Source of the DNA: Alistipes sp.
GTDB taxonomy: Bacteria; Bacteroidota; Bacteroidia; Bacteroidales; Rikenellaceae
Direction of reading: 5' to 3'
Assembly (NCBI GenBank): GCA_017532885.1
Contig: JAFXIS010000031.1
Location: 1-24,710 of the forward strand
Length of the DNA: 24,710 nt
Shown: in pieces, positions 7,304 through 15,582 of the stretch
Layout of the letters: every line of letters starts with the position of its first letter
Numbering within the stretch: position 1 is the first letter of the stretch
The notes under the pieces: model-generated
The model's database searches: none
What the model was told of the DNA's origin: nothing
What the model saw: the letters and a program-made list of their open reading frames with translations, nothing else
Program-made: the position numbers and the translations under genes

Positions 7304-8971
7304 ATGGAGTGGTTTTGTTCGCTTTTATGGGGAGAAGGCATCGCCCATACAATCTTAGTGCTGGCAATAGTCATTGCGGCAGGTATCATGCTCGGAAAAC
7401 TTAAAATCAAAGGTGTTTCGTTGGGTGTAACCTGGATTCTTTTTGTGGGAATCGTAGCAGGTCATTTCGGGCTTACGCTAAACCACGACACGCTGCACTT
7501 TATAAAGGAGTTCGGATTGATTCTCTTCGTATTTTCGATTGGTTTGCAGGTAGGTCCCGGATTCTTCTCTTCGTTCAAGGATGGAGGAATGAAGTTGGTA
7601 GGATGCGCCACAGCAATCGTAGTGTTGGGTGCTGTGACAACTTATGCCATACACCTGATAACAGGCACACCGCTTCCTACGATGATTGGCGTGATGTCGG
7701 GAGCGATTACCAATACCCCCGGATTGGGAGCGGCTCAGCAGGCTTATTACGATGTCACAGGCATTAATGACCCAAATATTGCATTGGGATATGCCGTAGC
7801 CTATCCGCTTGGTGTAGTGGGTGTTATCATGTCAATGATTGCCATTCGCTTTATAGTAAGAGTAAATTTTACGGAGGAGAACAAAGCCTTAGAGGCTCTT
7901 AGCAACGAGCATAGCAATGCCGAGCGCATGTCCATACTATTCTCAAACGGAGCGTTGGAGGGTAAAACGATATCTCAAATCCGAGAGTTAATAAATCGTT
8001 CATTCGTAATCTCTCGCATAATGCACGAGAATGGCGAAATAGCCATCGCGGAGGGCGAGAATGGGCTCGTCGTGGGTGATAAATTGCGTGTAATATGCTC
8101 TTCGGAGGACAAGGAGGCGATAACAGCATTCCTCGGTCAGCCGATACACATGTCGAAGGAAGAGTGGGAAACATCGTCGGATGCCCAAACGCAGCTTGTA
8201 TCGCGACGCATCGTCATCACGAAAGACAGCATCAACGGCAAGAAACTCTCCGATTTGCGTCTGCGCACAAAATATGGCATCAACATTACGCGTATCAATC
8301 GCGCAGGAATTGACCTTGTACCTTATCAGGGCATGGAGTTGCAGATGGGTGACCGCGTGATGGTTGTAGGTACGGAGAAAGCTATTGAGCGCGTAGCCGA
8401 TGTATTGGGTAACTCGATGAAGAAGTTGCGCGAGCCACATCTATTTACCATATTCTTCGGTATCGCCTTGGGTATATTGCTCGGTTCGATACCTTTGATT
8501 AACATACCCCAGCCCGTAAAACTCGGCTTGGCAGGTGGTCCTTTGATTGTCGCAATTTTGATTAGCCGCTTCGGACCTCACTTCCGCCTCACCTCATACA
8601 CCACAGCCAGCGCAAACCTTATGTTGCGCGAGGTAGGTTTGGCAATGTTCCTTGCAAGTGTCGGCATAGGTGCCGGAGATGGATTCATCGACACAATTCT
8701 GGCGGGAGGATATCGCTGGATTGGATACGGATTGATAATTACAATCCTGCCGGTTATGATTGTGGGCCTGTTCGCAAGGTTCTATCTCAAGGTGAACTAC
8801 TACACACTTATGGGCCTTATAGCCGGTAGTACAACCAATCCTCCGGCATTGGGATATGCCAACACATCGGCAGGAAACGATATGCCGGCAGTCGGATATG
8901 CTACGGTTTACCCCGTTGTAATGTTTTTGCGAGTATTGATAGCGCAGGTGCTTATTCTTATGGCAGCGTAA
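7304..8971 (+). CDS. AspT/YidE/YbjL-family transporter with two RCK_C (TrkA_C) domains, 555 aa
   Basis: The inner-membrane protein has hydrophobic helices at about residues 15-185 and again about 375-555, each half an Asp-Al_Ex (aspartate:alanine exchanger) duplication domain. The two cytosolic RCK_C/TrkA_C domains lie between them at about 208-278 and 292-370. The half-signatures TNTPGLGAAQ (about 136-145) and TTNPPALGYAN in the C-terminal half are characteristic. Full length for the family. Substrate cannot be told from sequence; family members exchange amino or dicarboxylic acids, and many are uncharacterised. It is a single-gene unit with its own promoter and a strong terminator at 9001. 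The ATG start places the first helix near the N-terminus as expected. Confidence 0.9.
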   Translation: MEWFCSLLWGEGIAHTILVLAIVIAAGIMLGKLKIKGVSLGVTWILFVGIVAGHFGLTLNHDTLHFIKEFGLILFVFSIGLQVGPGFFSSFKDGGMKLVGCATAIVVLGAVTTYAIHLITGTPLPTMIGVMSGAITNTPGLGAAQQAYYDVTGINDPNIALGYAVAYPLGVVGVIMSMIAIRFIVRVNFTEENKALEALSNEHSNAERMSILFSNGALEGKTISQIRELINRSFVISRIMHENGEIAIAEGENGLVVGDKLRVICSSEDKEAITAFLGQPIHMSKEEWETSSDAQTQLVSRRIVITKDSINGKKLSDLRLRTKYGINITRINRAGIDLVPYQGMELQMGDRVMVVGTEKAIERVADVLGNSMKKLREPHLFTIFFGIALGILLGSIPLINIPQPVKLGLAGGPLIVAILISRFGPHFRLTSYTTASANLMLREVGLAMFLASVGIGAGDGFIDTILAGGYRWIGYGLIITILPVMIVGLFARFYLKVNYYTLMGLIAGSTTNPPALGYANTSAGNDMPAVGYATVYPVVMFLRVLIAQVLILMAA

Positions 8972-9000
8972 GCGAAACGCGCTAAAGATATAACGAAGAG

Positions 9001-9035
9001 AGAGGGTGTCCCGTTGCGGACACCCTCTGTTTTTT
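9001..9035 (+). terminator. Rho-independent terminator of the transporter gene
   Basis: A perfect 11-bp stem AGAGGGTGTCC / GGACACCCTCT with a 6-base loop is followed by GTTTTTT. Confidence 0.9.
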
Positions 9036-9085
9036 CAAAGGATTTGCAGGCAAGAGCAGGGAAAAGCCTGCAAAGCAGGATTAAT

Positions 9086-9300
9086 CAATTGGGTAATGGC
9101 TGCTCTTGCGTACTTGCCAATCAATACTTTCCCCAATTGTGGCATGACATTCTTTAGACTCTCACGGTCGCTCGCGCTCCCTCAGAGTGACGAAAAAAAT
9201 AATTGCTCAGGATGACGGGGCTAATGAAGTTAGGGAGTTTAGGGAATTTAGGGATGCTTTTGCGTCAGCGCTAAACTCCTTAATTTCCTTAAACTCACTA
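9086..9300. repeat. Composite intergenic repeat, copy A
   Basis: Three parts are visible. An inverted repeat CAATTGGG (9086-9093) / CCCAATTG (9132-9139) overlaps a segment (9103-9149) shared with 16699-16745. A palindromic element lies at 9155-9192, with outer stem ACTCT/AGAGT and inner GCG-rich hairpin. A quasi-palindrome of TTAGGG-like units (about 9230-9256) faces AACTCCTTAA-like units (about 9270-9297) around a GCGTCAGCGC core. Bases 9258-9283 recur exactly at 18998-19023. No gene is credible in 9037-9346. Confidence 0.8.
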
Positions 9301-9346
9301 AAAAACACAGCGAGGCAGAAGCCGAAAGAGCCTCGGCAAGACGAAT

Positions 9347-9496
9347 TCATCGCTTTCTACGATAGGGACACCCCTTCTTTTCACAATCGGAGCAGTAAGT
9401 AGTATCGCACCCCGATAACGAGCGCACTACCCTACGGATAATCCACACGAATGCAAGAGCTACAACTACACTTACTATTATTATTTGTAAATCCAT
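9347..9496 (-). CDS. Small Cys-rich single-pass membrane protein, FeoB-associated type (49 aa)
   Basis: The minus-strand frame starts at ATG 9496-9494 and stops at TGA 9349-9347. It begins MDLQIIIVSVVVALAFVW, a single membrane helix, followed by IRRVVRS and a Cys cluster with the pattern C-x4-C-x2-C-x4-C (Cys30, 35, 38, 43) and a basic tail YRRKR. This layout (short helix, RR linker, four Cys) is that of FeoB-associated Cys-rich membrane proteins, usually found by ferrous iron transporter genes. No feoB is in this window. A full TAnnTTTG box lies upstream at 9524-9517, supporting expression. The role is unknown; metal or Fe-S binding is inference. Family assignment is by overall pattern only. 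Confidence 0.7.
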   Translation of the reverse strand: MDLQIIIVSVVVALAFVWIIRRVVRSLSGCDTTYCSDCEKKGCPYRRKR

Positions 9497-9516
9497 AATC
9501 TCAACTCTAACCTATA

Positions 9517-9524
9517 CAAAGATA
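9517..9524 (-). promoter_or_regulatory. -7 box for the small Cys-rich protein
   Basis: On the minus strand the sequence reads TATCTTTG, a full TAnnTTTG match, 20 bases before the ATG. It is divergent from the promoter at 9639. Confidence 0.65.
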
Positions 9525-9638
9525 ATAAATTATGATTTTTTATCCCCACAAAAGGGTTTTATTCTTCGCAAAATACAATATTAATGCTAAATATTATCAT
9601 TTTCCACGCATTTTTATTTGGATTTTTGAAAAAGTTTA

Positions 9639-9646
9639 TATCTTTG
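9639..9646 (+). promoter_or_regulatory. -7 box for the histone-H1-like gene
   Basis: TATCTTTG matches TAnnTTTG; TTTG at 9617-9620 is a plausible -33 element at an 18-base spacing. The leader to the ATG is about 25 bases. Confidence 0.75.
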
Positions 9647-9677
9647 CAAAGATAACAAACCACTAAAACACAATATT

Positions 9678-9854
9678 ATGAAGAATTTGGTAGATCAGAT
9701 CAATGCACAGATCGAGGTTTTTGCAGCTAATGCCGCTGCTCAGGTAGAGAAGAACAACAAGGCTGCTGGTACTCGCGCTCGTAAGGCCGCTCTTGAGCTT
9801 ACAAAGCTTTTGAAGGAGTTCCGCAAGGTTTCTGTAGCTGAGGCTAAGAAATAG
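9678..9854 (+). CDS. Histone H1-like small basic protein (Hc1-type, 58 aa)
   Basis: The protein starts MKNLVDQINAQIEVF and contains a Lys/Ala/Arg-rich middle (KNNKAAGTRARKAALEL) and a basic end (KEFRKVSVAEAKK). This matches the short Hc1/histone-H1-like proteins common in Bacteroidota, thought to bind DNA in the nucleoid. It is predicted to be mostly helical, with no signal peptide. Codon choice is strongly biased (GCT, AAG, GTA, GAG repeated), as in highly expressed genes. It stands alone between its own promoter (9639) and a strong terminator (9876). The product's exact role in these bacteria is not established. Confidence 0.85.
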   Translation: MKNLVDQINAQIEVFAANAAAQVEKNNKAAGTRARKAALELTKLLKEFRKVSVAEAKK

Positions 9855-9875
9855 TTCAAACCTTGACTATCTACA

Positions 9876-9916
9876 AGAGGGCACTCGACGAATGTTGGTC
9901 GAGTGCCCTCTTTTTT
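9876..9916 (+). terminator. Rho-independent terminator of the histone-like gene
   Basis: A perfect 14-bp stem AGAGGGCACTCGAC / GTCGAGTGCCCTCT with an 8-base loop is followed by a run of T. It also separates this gene from the convergent transferase gene ending at 9984. Confidence 0.9.
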
Positions 9917-9983
9917 GTATTGTACTTTGGCTATTACAGCGCCTTGGCTTATAGGTCAAAATTTTTCGGCTGAAGCGCACCTG

Positions 9984-11663
9984 CTATCGAAGGGTTATAC
10001 CCGCTCGACGAAACAGAGCCTCCTCGGTTGAATCTATGCCAATCTCGGCATTCAATACTACTGCCTTATTGTGTCCATTGAGATATAGTCGCGGAATATC
10101 GTAATCGAACAGCTCACTCACTAACGACACATTACGACGCAGATATGGCGTAGAGATAGATGCAATATCTGCCATAGTATGAAAAACGGAGTGTGTGGTC
10201 GCCGGAGCATTTGTATTTTTATGCGCTGCCACAACCTTATCGCCAAACAAGCCTACATACCGTTTGGAGAACCACGCAAGCGATGCCACATGCAGCTGGT
10301 GATATGTCACCATGGGTGAGGAGTGCAGAAAACGGCCATTATCATTGTCAAAGATATCCTCGCCATGGTCCGAGCAATAGAACATAGCACCGCACACATC
10401 CTCGAAACTTTCCAAGGTGCGAATTATCTCATGGATGAAATAATCTGTATATAGAATGCTATTATCGTAGGCATTGTGCATCATCGTTGCATTCTTGCGC
10501 GCAATGGCGACATCATCATCGGGTAAGAACATAGCAAATTGGCGCGGATAACGCTGATGATAGCTGAAATGCGAGCCATAAGCATGCAGGATGAAGAGCA
10601 TCTTATGAGCCGGATTTGTCGAAATAGCCTCACGCATAGCATCGACCATCTGCATGTCGTAGTGAGGGTCCCCTATATATATAATATGGTGAGCATCTTT
10701 TGCCAGATTATCAATCATTGCACCCTGAGGTTGCTGATTCGAGATAAAATAGGTGGTAAAGCCCGCCTCGTTAAATAGCGCAGGGATGCCCTTGCGGCGA
10801 TATATCTCATCATGCTGCGAGGTATGTACCGACGAGAGCATCATCGGAACACTCTTGTGAGTGGTATTACTTTGGGTTGTAACGCCTCGAAACAGGCATA
10901 TATCATCACGCGACGAAAGCAATGGGTTCGTAGGTCGCTCATAACCATATAGTTGCCAACTCGAAGCGCGTGAAGCCTCACCCAGCACAAGTACATATAT
11001 CTCCCGACCTGCGGCGACAGTATCGCGATAAGCCTGATACTCAAACTCTTGTGTCATCTCGTCAAAATGCGCCGTTTTATGCGCCTCCGAAATGCTAATG
11101 CCTAAATTATAGATTGCATTTACGGGGAAAACCTCATCTCGCAGCGTCCGACGGACCTCACCACGACAACCAATCCACAGCGAAAGCATACCGGCGAGAA
11201 GTATTACACACCCCGATACAAATACCCTATGTCGCCACTCGGCAGGGATTATGACCTTATGGCGCAGGTGTCGGGTGGCATACCACAAAATAGGGAAATA
11301 CAAGACGCAGACCAATATAACCGAAGGGTAGATATTGGACAATAGCTCGGCTGTTTCGGATGTATTCGTCGTTACAAGGTTCAGGAACATATCCGGCATA
11401 ATAACCGAATTTCCAAACAGATACAGCAATACGAGTTGGAATGCGCTCAAGAATATAAAGGCAAAGCCCCACCAGACCATGCGACCCGAGCGTGCGCTGA
11501 GCGATGCAAATATGGTATAAAAGCCCAAAGGCAGGAGTATACCCGTCAGGGTTACCCAAAACGGATTATGCTCGGTATATGCGAGTGCCAGCACCGGAAG
11601 CATCAATAGCCCGATAAAGAGCAGTAGCAGGCGTTTGCTATGATATTTTCTATTTCTCGACAT
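9984..11663 (-). CDS. Phosphoethanolamine transferase, EptA-like (sulfatase-fold membrane enzyme, 559 aa)
   Basis: The N-terminal 170 residues contain about five hydrophobic helices (about 11-30, 38-57, 62-84, 113-129, 147-165); the rest is a periplasmic alkaline-phosphatase/sulfatase-fold domain. Catalytic-site signatures are VLGEASRASSWQLYGYER (about 226-243), the nucleophile region SNTTHKSVP with Thr267/268, HAYGSH (360-365) and SDHGED (431-436). Enzymes of this family move phosphoethanolamine from phosphatidylethanolamine to lipid A or another glycan; in Bacteroidota lipid A is the likely acceptor (inference). It lies 63 bases after the YtfJ-like gene on the same strand and may be cotranscribed with it. 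Another acceptor is possible. Confidence 0.88.
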   Translation of the reverse strand: MSRNRKYHSKRLLLLFIGLLMLPVLALAYTEHNPFWVTLTGILLPLGFYTIFASLSARSGRMVWWGFAFIFLSAFQLVLLYLFGNSVIMPDMFLNLVTTNTSETAELLSNIYPSVILVCVLYFPILWYATRHLRHKVIIPAEWRHRVFVSGCVILLAGMLSLWIGCRGEVRRTLRDEVFPVNAIYNLGISISEAHKTAHFDEMTQEFEYQAYRDTVAAGREIYVLVLGEASRASSWQLYGYERPTNPLLSSRDDICLFRGVTTQSNTTHKSVPMMLSSVHTSQHDEIYRRKGIPALFNEAGFTTYFISNQQPQGAMIDNLAKDAHHIIYIGDPHYDMQMVDAMREAISTNPAHKMLFILHAYGSHFSYHQRYPRQFAMFLPDDDVAIARKNATMMHNAYDNSILYTDYFIHEIIRTLESFEDVCGAMFYCSDHGEDIFDNDNGRFLHSSPMVTYHQLHVASLAWFSKRYVGLFGDKVVAAHKNTNAPATTHSVFHTMADIASISTPYLRRNVSLVSELFDYDIPRLYLNGHNKAVVLNAEIGIDSTEEALFRRAGITLR

Positions 11664-11726
11664 TTAACGCTCCCCCTATTCTCTTAACCATCCCAACTAT
11701 ACCTAACCTCAAAACAGTGAAGTCGC

Positions 11727-12266
11727 CTATCTATATGGCTGTATAACCTCCAAAAACTCCTTTTTGTCCTGCTCGGTGAACTCACCCTTGCGGCAGAATA
11801 CCAATTCGCCCTCCTTTGAGATAAGGAGCAGCACGAACTTATTATTACAGTCGCCCAAACCCCACTTTTGAGCCAAGACTCTATCGGTATCTGACATTAT
11901 CGTAGCTCCATTCTTCTCGGTACGCTTACGGGCAATCGAACGCACCACGCCGTTGGGCAACCAAGTATCCTTGAGATTCAAGACTCCCAATCCATAGATA
12001 TTTTCTCCGGCTGCGAGGTGCTTCTCCTCCATCTCGACCGTAAACTCATGATTCTGACTGTGTTTATCGGGGTCTACATAGAATATAAGCAGATTCTTCT
12101 CGCCCCACAGAGGCAACATTGCCGACTCTCCATGAGCATCTTCAATCACCACATTCTCAATCTTATGAGGCAGCTCCACGGCAGCATACTTATCGGCAGC
12201 CTCCTGAGCTGTCGCACTCATCACTCCCATCAACAGCGCAATCGCCATAAACACAACTCTCTTCAT
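11727..12266 (-). CDS. YtfJ-like periplasmic protein of thioredoxin-like fold (179 aa)
   Basis: A clear signal peptide (MKRVVFMAIALLMGVMSATA, cut near residue 20-21) targets it to the periplasm. The mature part resembles the YtfJ family: a LLIFYVDPD strand region, a conserved NLKDTWLPNGVVRS segment, ATIMSDTDRVLAQKWGL, and a final VLLLISKEGELVFCRKGE strand followed by a helix, as in thioredoxin folds. No CxxC is present; the two Cys (in GDCNNK and VFCRKG) are not positioned as a redox pair, so ordinary disulfide chemistry is unlikely. Function of the family is unknown. It lies between a DoxX gene (94 bases upstream) and the EptA-like gene on the same strand. Confidence 0.7.
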   Translation of the reverse strand: MKRVVFMAIALLMGVMSATAQEAADKYAAVELPHKIENVVIEDAHGESAMLPLWGEKNLLIFYVDPDKHSQNHEFTVEMEEKHLAAGENIYGLGVLNLKDTWLPNGVVRSIARKRTEKNGATIMSDTDRVLAQKWGLGDCNNKFVLLLISKEGELVFCRKGEFTEQDKKEFLEVIQPYR

Positions 12267-12360
12267 ATCTTCTCTTTTTTGTTTAATTTTCTAAAGCGGG
12301 GGTAAAATTACGAAAAATTATTGGTTCATGTATCGCTCATTATCATATTACACCCATAAT

Positions 12361-12798
12361 TTAGCGCTTTAGAACATTTTTGCGTATAAAAGTCGGGACA
12401 TGGAACGAATAAGCGCCACCACCTGAGATTGTAAGCGTAAGATAAATACCCATATACACGAAGTATAGTTTCGTATGGTCGGAGGGTATACCACCCGGCA
12501 ACAGAGCTTCGGCAATAGCCATAGCCGACACGATTATCATCATCGACGAGGCAAAGCGCGTAGCGACACCCACCATTATCATCGCGGCAAAAAGACCCTC
12601 CAAAATCGTCACAATGGCAAATGAGGTAGCACCGCCAAAGCCGAGGATATGACGATACGAAATGATTACATTGTCATATGTCTGCAATTTCCCTATTATG
12701 TGTAGCAGAACCACTCCTCCTATAAACATGCGCAAAAACAGTATCGCCACATCGCTCATATTGCGAGGCGCATCGACTTTTGCTTTCTCTCTCTTCAT
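12361..12798 (-). CDS. DoxX-family small membrane protein (145 aa)
   Basis: Four hydrophobic helices are visible (about 16-40, 55-78, 80-100, 108-128). The first contains LFLRMFIGGVVLLHIIGKL, typical of the DoxX helix 1 signature (R-x-x-x-G-x-x-x-x-x-x-G). Both ends are basic. DoxX proteins are inner-membrane proteins linked to respiratory or redox functions, mostly uncharacterised. The gene is divergent from the tyrosine phosphatase gene (156 bases between) and may lead the minus-strand group DoxX - YtfJ-like - EptA-like. I saw no full TAnnTTTG box before it. Confidence 0.8.
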   Translation of the reverse strand: MKREKAKVDAPRNMSDVAILFLRMFIGGVVLLHIIGKLQTYDNVIISYRHILGFGGATSFAIVTILEGLFAAMIMVGVATRFASSMMIIVSAMAIAEALLPGGIPSDHTKLYFVYMGIYLTLTISGGGAYSFHVPTFIRKNVLKR

Positions 12799-12919
12799 CT
12801 TAGCCCACTAAATTAGATTATCAATAAATTATAGCAATCAGATTGTCATTTTTACTCGAAACGGGTGTTTCAAAAATCATTCCTTTGAGCAAACTATTTT
12901 TCATTTATGATTTTATGTG

Positions 12920-12927
12920 TACCTTTG
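12920..12927 (+). promoter_or_regulatory. -7 box for the tyrosine phosphatase gene
   Basis: TACCTTTG is a full match to TAnnTTTG, 26 bases before the ATG. Confidence 0.7.
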
Positions 12928-12953
12928 CTTGGTTTTATAGCGATATATAATAT

Positions 12954-13436
12954 ATGATACATAAAATACTTTTTGTCTGCTTGGGAAATATATGTCGTTC
13001 GGCGGCGGCGAATGGAATTATGGAGGCCATAGTTGCACGCGAAGGGTTGCAGGCATCTATCGAGGTCGATTCGGCGGGTACTTATGGAGGTCATGCCGGC
13101 GACTTGCCCGATTACAGAATGCGTGCAGCGGCGGCTGCGAGAGGTTACAGCCTTACTCATCGTGCGCGTCGCATCACCGAGGATGATTTCTATGAGTTTG
13201 ACTCGATAATCGTCATGGACGACAACAACTACGAGTCGGTGGTACGCCTTGCTCCCGAGCGCAAATATCTCGACAAGGTATATCGCTTTGTGGAGTTCTG
13301 CAAGCATCACCCCCAATGGAGCTATGTCCCCGACCCCTATTACGAAGGTCGCGAGGGTTTTGAGTTGGTACTGAACCTGCTGGAGGATGGTTGCGAGGGT
13401 GTATTGCAACACGCCCGAAAAGAGCTGGAACAATAA
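12954..13436 (+). CDS. Low-molecular-weight protein tyrosine phosphatase (160 aa)
   Basis: The N-terminus carries the phosphate-binding loop CLGNICRS (Cys9 nucleophile, Arg15; C-x5-R), and the general acid loop is DPYY at 127-130. Both are complete, so activity is expected. The loop is followed by AAANG instead of the more common PMAEG. The length is normal for the family. It removes phosphate from tyrosine residues in the cytosol; in bacteria these enzymes often act on polysaccharide-related kinases, but no such gene is here. It is followed after 50 bases by the serine hydrolase on the same strand, so the two may be cotranscribed. Confidence 0.92.
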   Translation: MIHKILFVCLGNICRSAAANGIMEAIVAREGLQASIEVDSAGTYGGHAGDLPDYRMRAAAAARGYSLTHRARRITEDDFYEFDSIIVMDDNNYESVVRLAPERKYLDKVYRFVEFCKHHPQWSYVPDPYYEGREGFELVLNLLEDGCEGVLQHARKELEQ

Positions 13437-13486
13437 GGCAATTTTTCTGTCCCTGTTTCGTTATAAGTAAAACCAAAGGAAAAACA

Positions 13487-14800
13487 ATGCGTAGATACCT
13501 CTTACTTGTAATTGCTGTGCTGCTTACGGGTGGCATAATCTTCCTTACGCGTAGCTGTGGGGAGGAGAAAACGGCAATTACAGGTGCCGATAAGGAGGAT
13601 GTTTACCGCCTGAACGACTCGCTCTACAACCGTCATTCCGCGCTGGCGGCGACAAAGCGCATGGAGCAATATATCACTCGCTGGATGGCGCGCTACAATA
13701 TTCGTGGAGCCTCGTTGGCGATAATGAAAGACGAGAAACTCATCTACTGCAAGGGTTTCGGCTGGGCCGACAAGGAGTATGGCGATGTGGTAGAGGCAGG
13801 CTCGATATTCCGCATAGCATCGGCTTCGAAGCTTGTAACAGCCATAGGCGTCATGAAACTTCGCGACGAGGGACGGCTCTCGTTAGACGATAAGGTCTTT
13901 GGCGAGGAGGGTATACTCTCACAATTCACCGACATCAGCGACAAGCGTGCAAAATCCATTACCGTGCAGCATCTGCTGGAGCATACCTCGGGTTTCAGTC
14001 GGCGTTTGGGCGACCCGATGTTCCGCACTACCGACATCATGAAATGGGAGAATATGGCAACAACACCATCTGCCGATGAGCTGATTGCCTATCAGCTTAC
14101 AAAGCGCCTGAGGTGTCAGCCCGGAGGTGCTATGCAATACTCCAACATAGGGTATTTGGTGCTTTCGCGCGTTATAGAGCAGGTTGCGGGCATGAGCTAT
14201 GAGGATTATATCCGCGAGCATGTGCTGCGCCCTGCGGGGTGTTACGATATGCACATCGCAGCGAACTACTACGAGGAGCGACACCCTCGCGAGGTGAAGT
14301 ATTACGGTCACGACCCCGGGGAGTTTATCGAGAGCTTCGACGGCTCGGGGAATATGCGTCCCAGGGAGTATGGCGGCAATAATATCACCGGTTTGCAGGG
14401 TGCCGGAGCATGGGTGGCATCCTCGGCGGAGCTGATGCGTCTGGTGGCATCGGTCGATGGCGAAGAGGGTGTCAAGGATATACTTTCGCCCGAGAGTGTA
14501 GAGATAATGAATGGCCGAAATGGCAACGAGGGCTTCGGTTGGGCATACATCTACAACGATGGTTACAGGTTGGTACGCACAGGTACCATGTCGGGAACTT
14601 GTGCCCATATAGAGTGGAGGCACAATGGCTATTCGTTTGTCTTTCTGACCAATACAAGCCACTATCGCGGCTCGACTTTCACCAGGGACAACATAAGCCG
14701 AATGGTCCGTACGGCATTGACAAGGGTGACCGAGTGGCCCGAAGGTCGTGACCTCTTTACCGAGGTGCCGAAGATGGAAAACAGCGAGAATGAGTCATAA
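13487..14800 (+). CDS. Serine hydrolase of the class C beta-lactamase / SxxK family (437 aa)
   Basis: The chosen ATG at 13487 follows an AAAGGA-like ribosome site and gives an N-terminal membrane helix (about residues 4-21); the frame is open further upstream, but that part overlaps the phosphatase gene and looks unnatural. The catalytic tetrad is SASK (112-115), HTSG lies at 166-169, and the second motif is YSN (218-220), as in class C beta-lactamases, penicillin-binding esterases and D-aminopeptidases. A possible third motif lies in RTGTMSGTCAH near residue 365. It is predicted to be periplasmic and anchored by its helix. The substrate (peptidoglycan peptide, ester or D-amino peptide) cannot be told from sequence; resistance is not implied. 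Confidence 0.87.
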   Translation: MRRYLLLVIAVLLTGGIIFLTRSCGEEKTAITGADKEDVYRLNDSLYNRHSALAATKRMEQYITRWMARYNIRGASLAIMKDEKLIYCKGFGWADKEYGDVVEAGSIFRIASASKLVTAIGVMKLRDEGRLSLDDKVFGEEGILSQFTDISDKRAKSITVQHLLEHTSGFSRRLGDPMFRTTDIMKWENMATTPSADELIAYQLTKRLRCQPGGAMQYSNIGYLVLSRVIEQVAGMSYEDYIREHVLRPAGCYDMHIAANYYEERHPREVKYYGHDPGEFIESFDGSGNMRPREYGGNNITGLQGAGAWVASSAELMRLVASVDGEEGVKDILSPESVEIMNGRNGNEGFGWAYIYNDGYRLVRTGTMSGTCAHIEWRHNGYSFVFLTNTSHYRGSTFTRDNISRMVRTALTRVTEWPEGRDLFTEVPKMENSENES

Positions 14801-14814
14801 AATTGATATTATAT

Positions 14815-14855
14815 AAAGAAAGTATCCGTAAAGGGTGCTTTCTTTATTTATTTTT
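14815..14855 (+). terminator. Terminator of the serine hydrolase gene
   Basis: AAAGAAAGTATCC pairs with GGGTGCTTTCTTT (two G-U pairs) around GTAAA, followed by a T-rich tail ATTTATTTTT. It lies between the serine hydrolase and the engB promoter. Confidence 0.75.
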
Positions 14856-14857
14856 GC

Positions 14858-14865
14858 TACTTTTG
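14858..14865 (+). promoter_or_regulatory. -7 box of engB
   Basis: TACTTTTG matches TAnnTTTG, 47 bases before the ATG. Confidence 0.65.
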
Positions 14866-14912
14866 CCGTACGATTTAAGCGCTCGGGTATTTACCGAGAT
14901 AATTAGCCCCAT

Positions 14913-15500
14913 ATGCAGATTACAAAGGCCGAATTCAAATGTAGCTCCGAAAGGATTTCGCAAGTTCCGAAAGATGACTTGCGCGACATAGCTTTTATTG
15001 GCCGCAGTAATGTCGGCAAATCTTCGCTTATAAACATGCTTACGGGTCGCAAGGGCTTGGCAAAGGTGTCATCAACACCCGGAAAGACGCGCCTGATAAA
15101 CCACTTCCGCATAAACGACACATGGTATTTAGTCGATTTGCCGGGTTATGGTTATGCGCGAGTGTCGAAGTCGCAGCGCGGAGAGTTCTCGAAAATCATC
15201 CTCGACTATGTCCTCAAATGCGAGAAGATGCACTTCCTGTTCGTATTGGTGGATTCGCGCCTCGAGCCGCAGGCCATAGATTTAAGGTTTATCGAGATGT
15301 TGGGCGAGAATGGCATACCTTTCGGTATAATATTCACAAAGACCGATAAATTGTCCGCTACGCAGCGCCGCAGGAGCGTAGAGCGCTACCAGCAGAGGCT
15401 CGCGGAGCAGTGGGAGGAGCTGCCGCCGATGCTCTACTCGTCGAGCGAGAAGGGTGTGGGACGCGAAGAGATATTGGACTTTATCGAGAAATGTTTATAA
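14913..15500 (+). CDS. engB: Ribosome-assembly GTPase EngB/YsxC (195 aa)
   Basis: All GTPase motifs are visible: G1 GRSNVGKSS (30-38), G2 region STPGKT (54-59), G3 DLPGYGYA (75-82), G4 TKTD (about 146-149) and G5 SSS (about 176). The DLPGYGYARVSK signature is diagnostic for EngB/YihA/YsxC, a GTPase that assists assembly of the large ribosomal subunit in the cytosol and is usually essential. The length matches the family. The gene has its own promoter and is followed by prs, which also has its own promoter, so the two are neighbours rather than a strict operon. Confidence 0.96.
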   Translation: MQITKAEFKCSSERISQVPKDDLRDIAFIGRSNVGKSSLINMLTGRKGLAKVSSTPGKTRLINHFRINDTWYLVDLPGYGYARVSKSQRGEFSKIILDYVLKCEKMHFLFVLVDSRLEPQAIDLRFIEMLGENGIPFGIIFTKTDKLSATQRRRSVERYQQRLAEQWEELPPMLYSSSEKGVGREEILDFIEKCL

Positions 15501-15550
15501 CTATTTGAAAAGTTGCAGTTGCGGCAAAGCGATTTTAACTCAGGAATATA

Positions 15551-15558
15551 TATATTTG
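15551..15558 (+). promoter_or_regulatory. -7 box of prs
   Basis: TATATTTG matches TAnnTTTG, 24 bases before the chosen ATG; it also argues against any upstream start for prs. Confidence 0.7.
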
Positions 15559-15582
15559 CATAAAATAAAAACCAAACTTACA

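Noticed and set aside
9006..9402. Plus-strand frames of 69 and 71 codons after the transporter gene
   Set aside because: They run through the terminator and the composite repeat, have low-complexity translations, and the second overlaps the better-supported minus-strand Cys-rich gene.
12894..13433. 179-codon minus-strand frame opposite the tyrosine phosphatase
   Set aside because: The plus strand encodes a complete phosphatase with intact catalytic motifs; the minus frame shows no recognisable domain.
13919..14662. Long minus-strand frame opposite the serine hydrolase
   Set aside because: It is a shadow of the coding strand, with no domain and no start context, while the plus strand has SxxK and YSN motifs.
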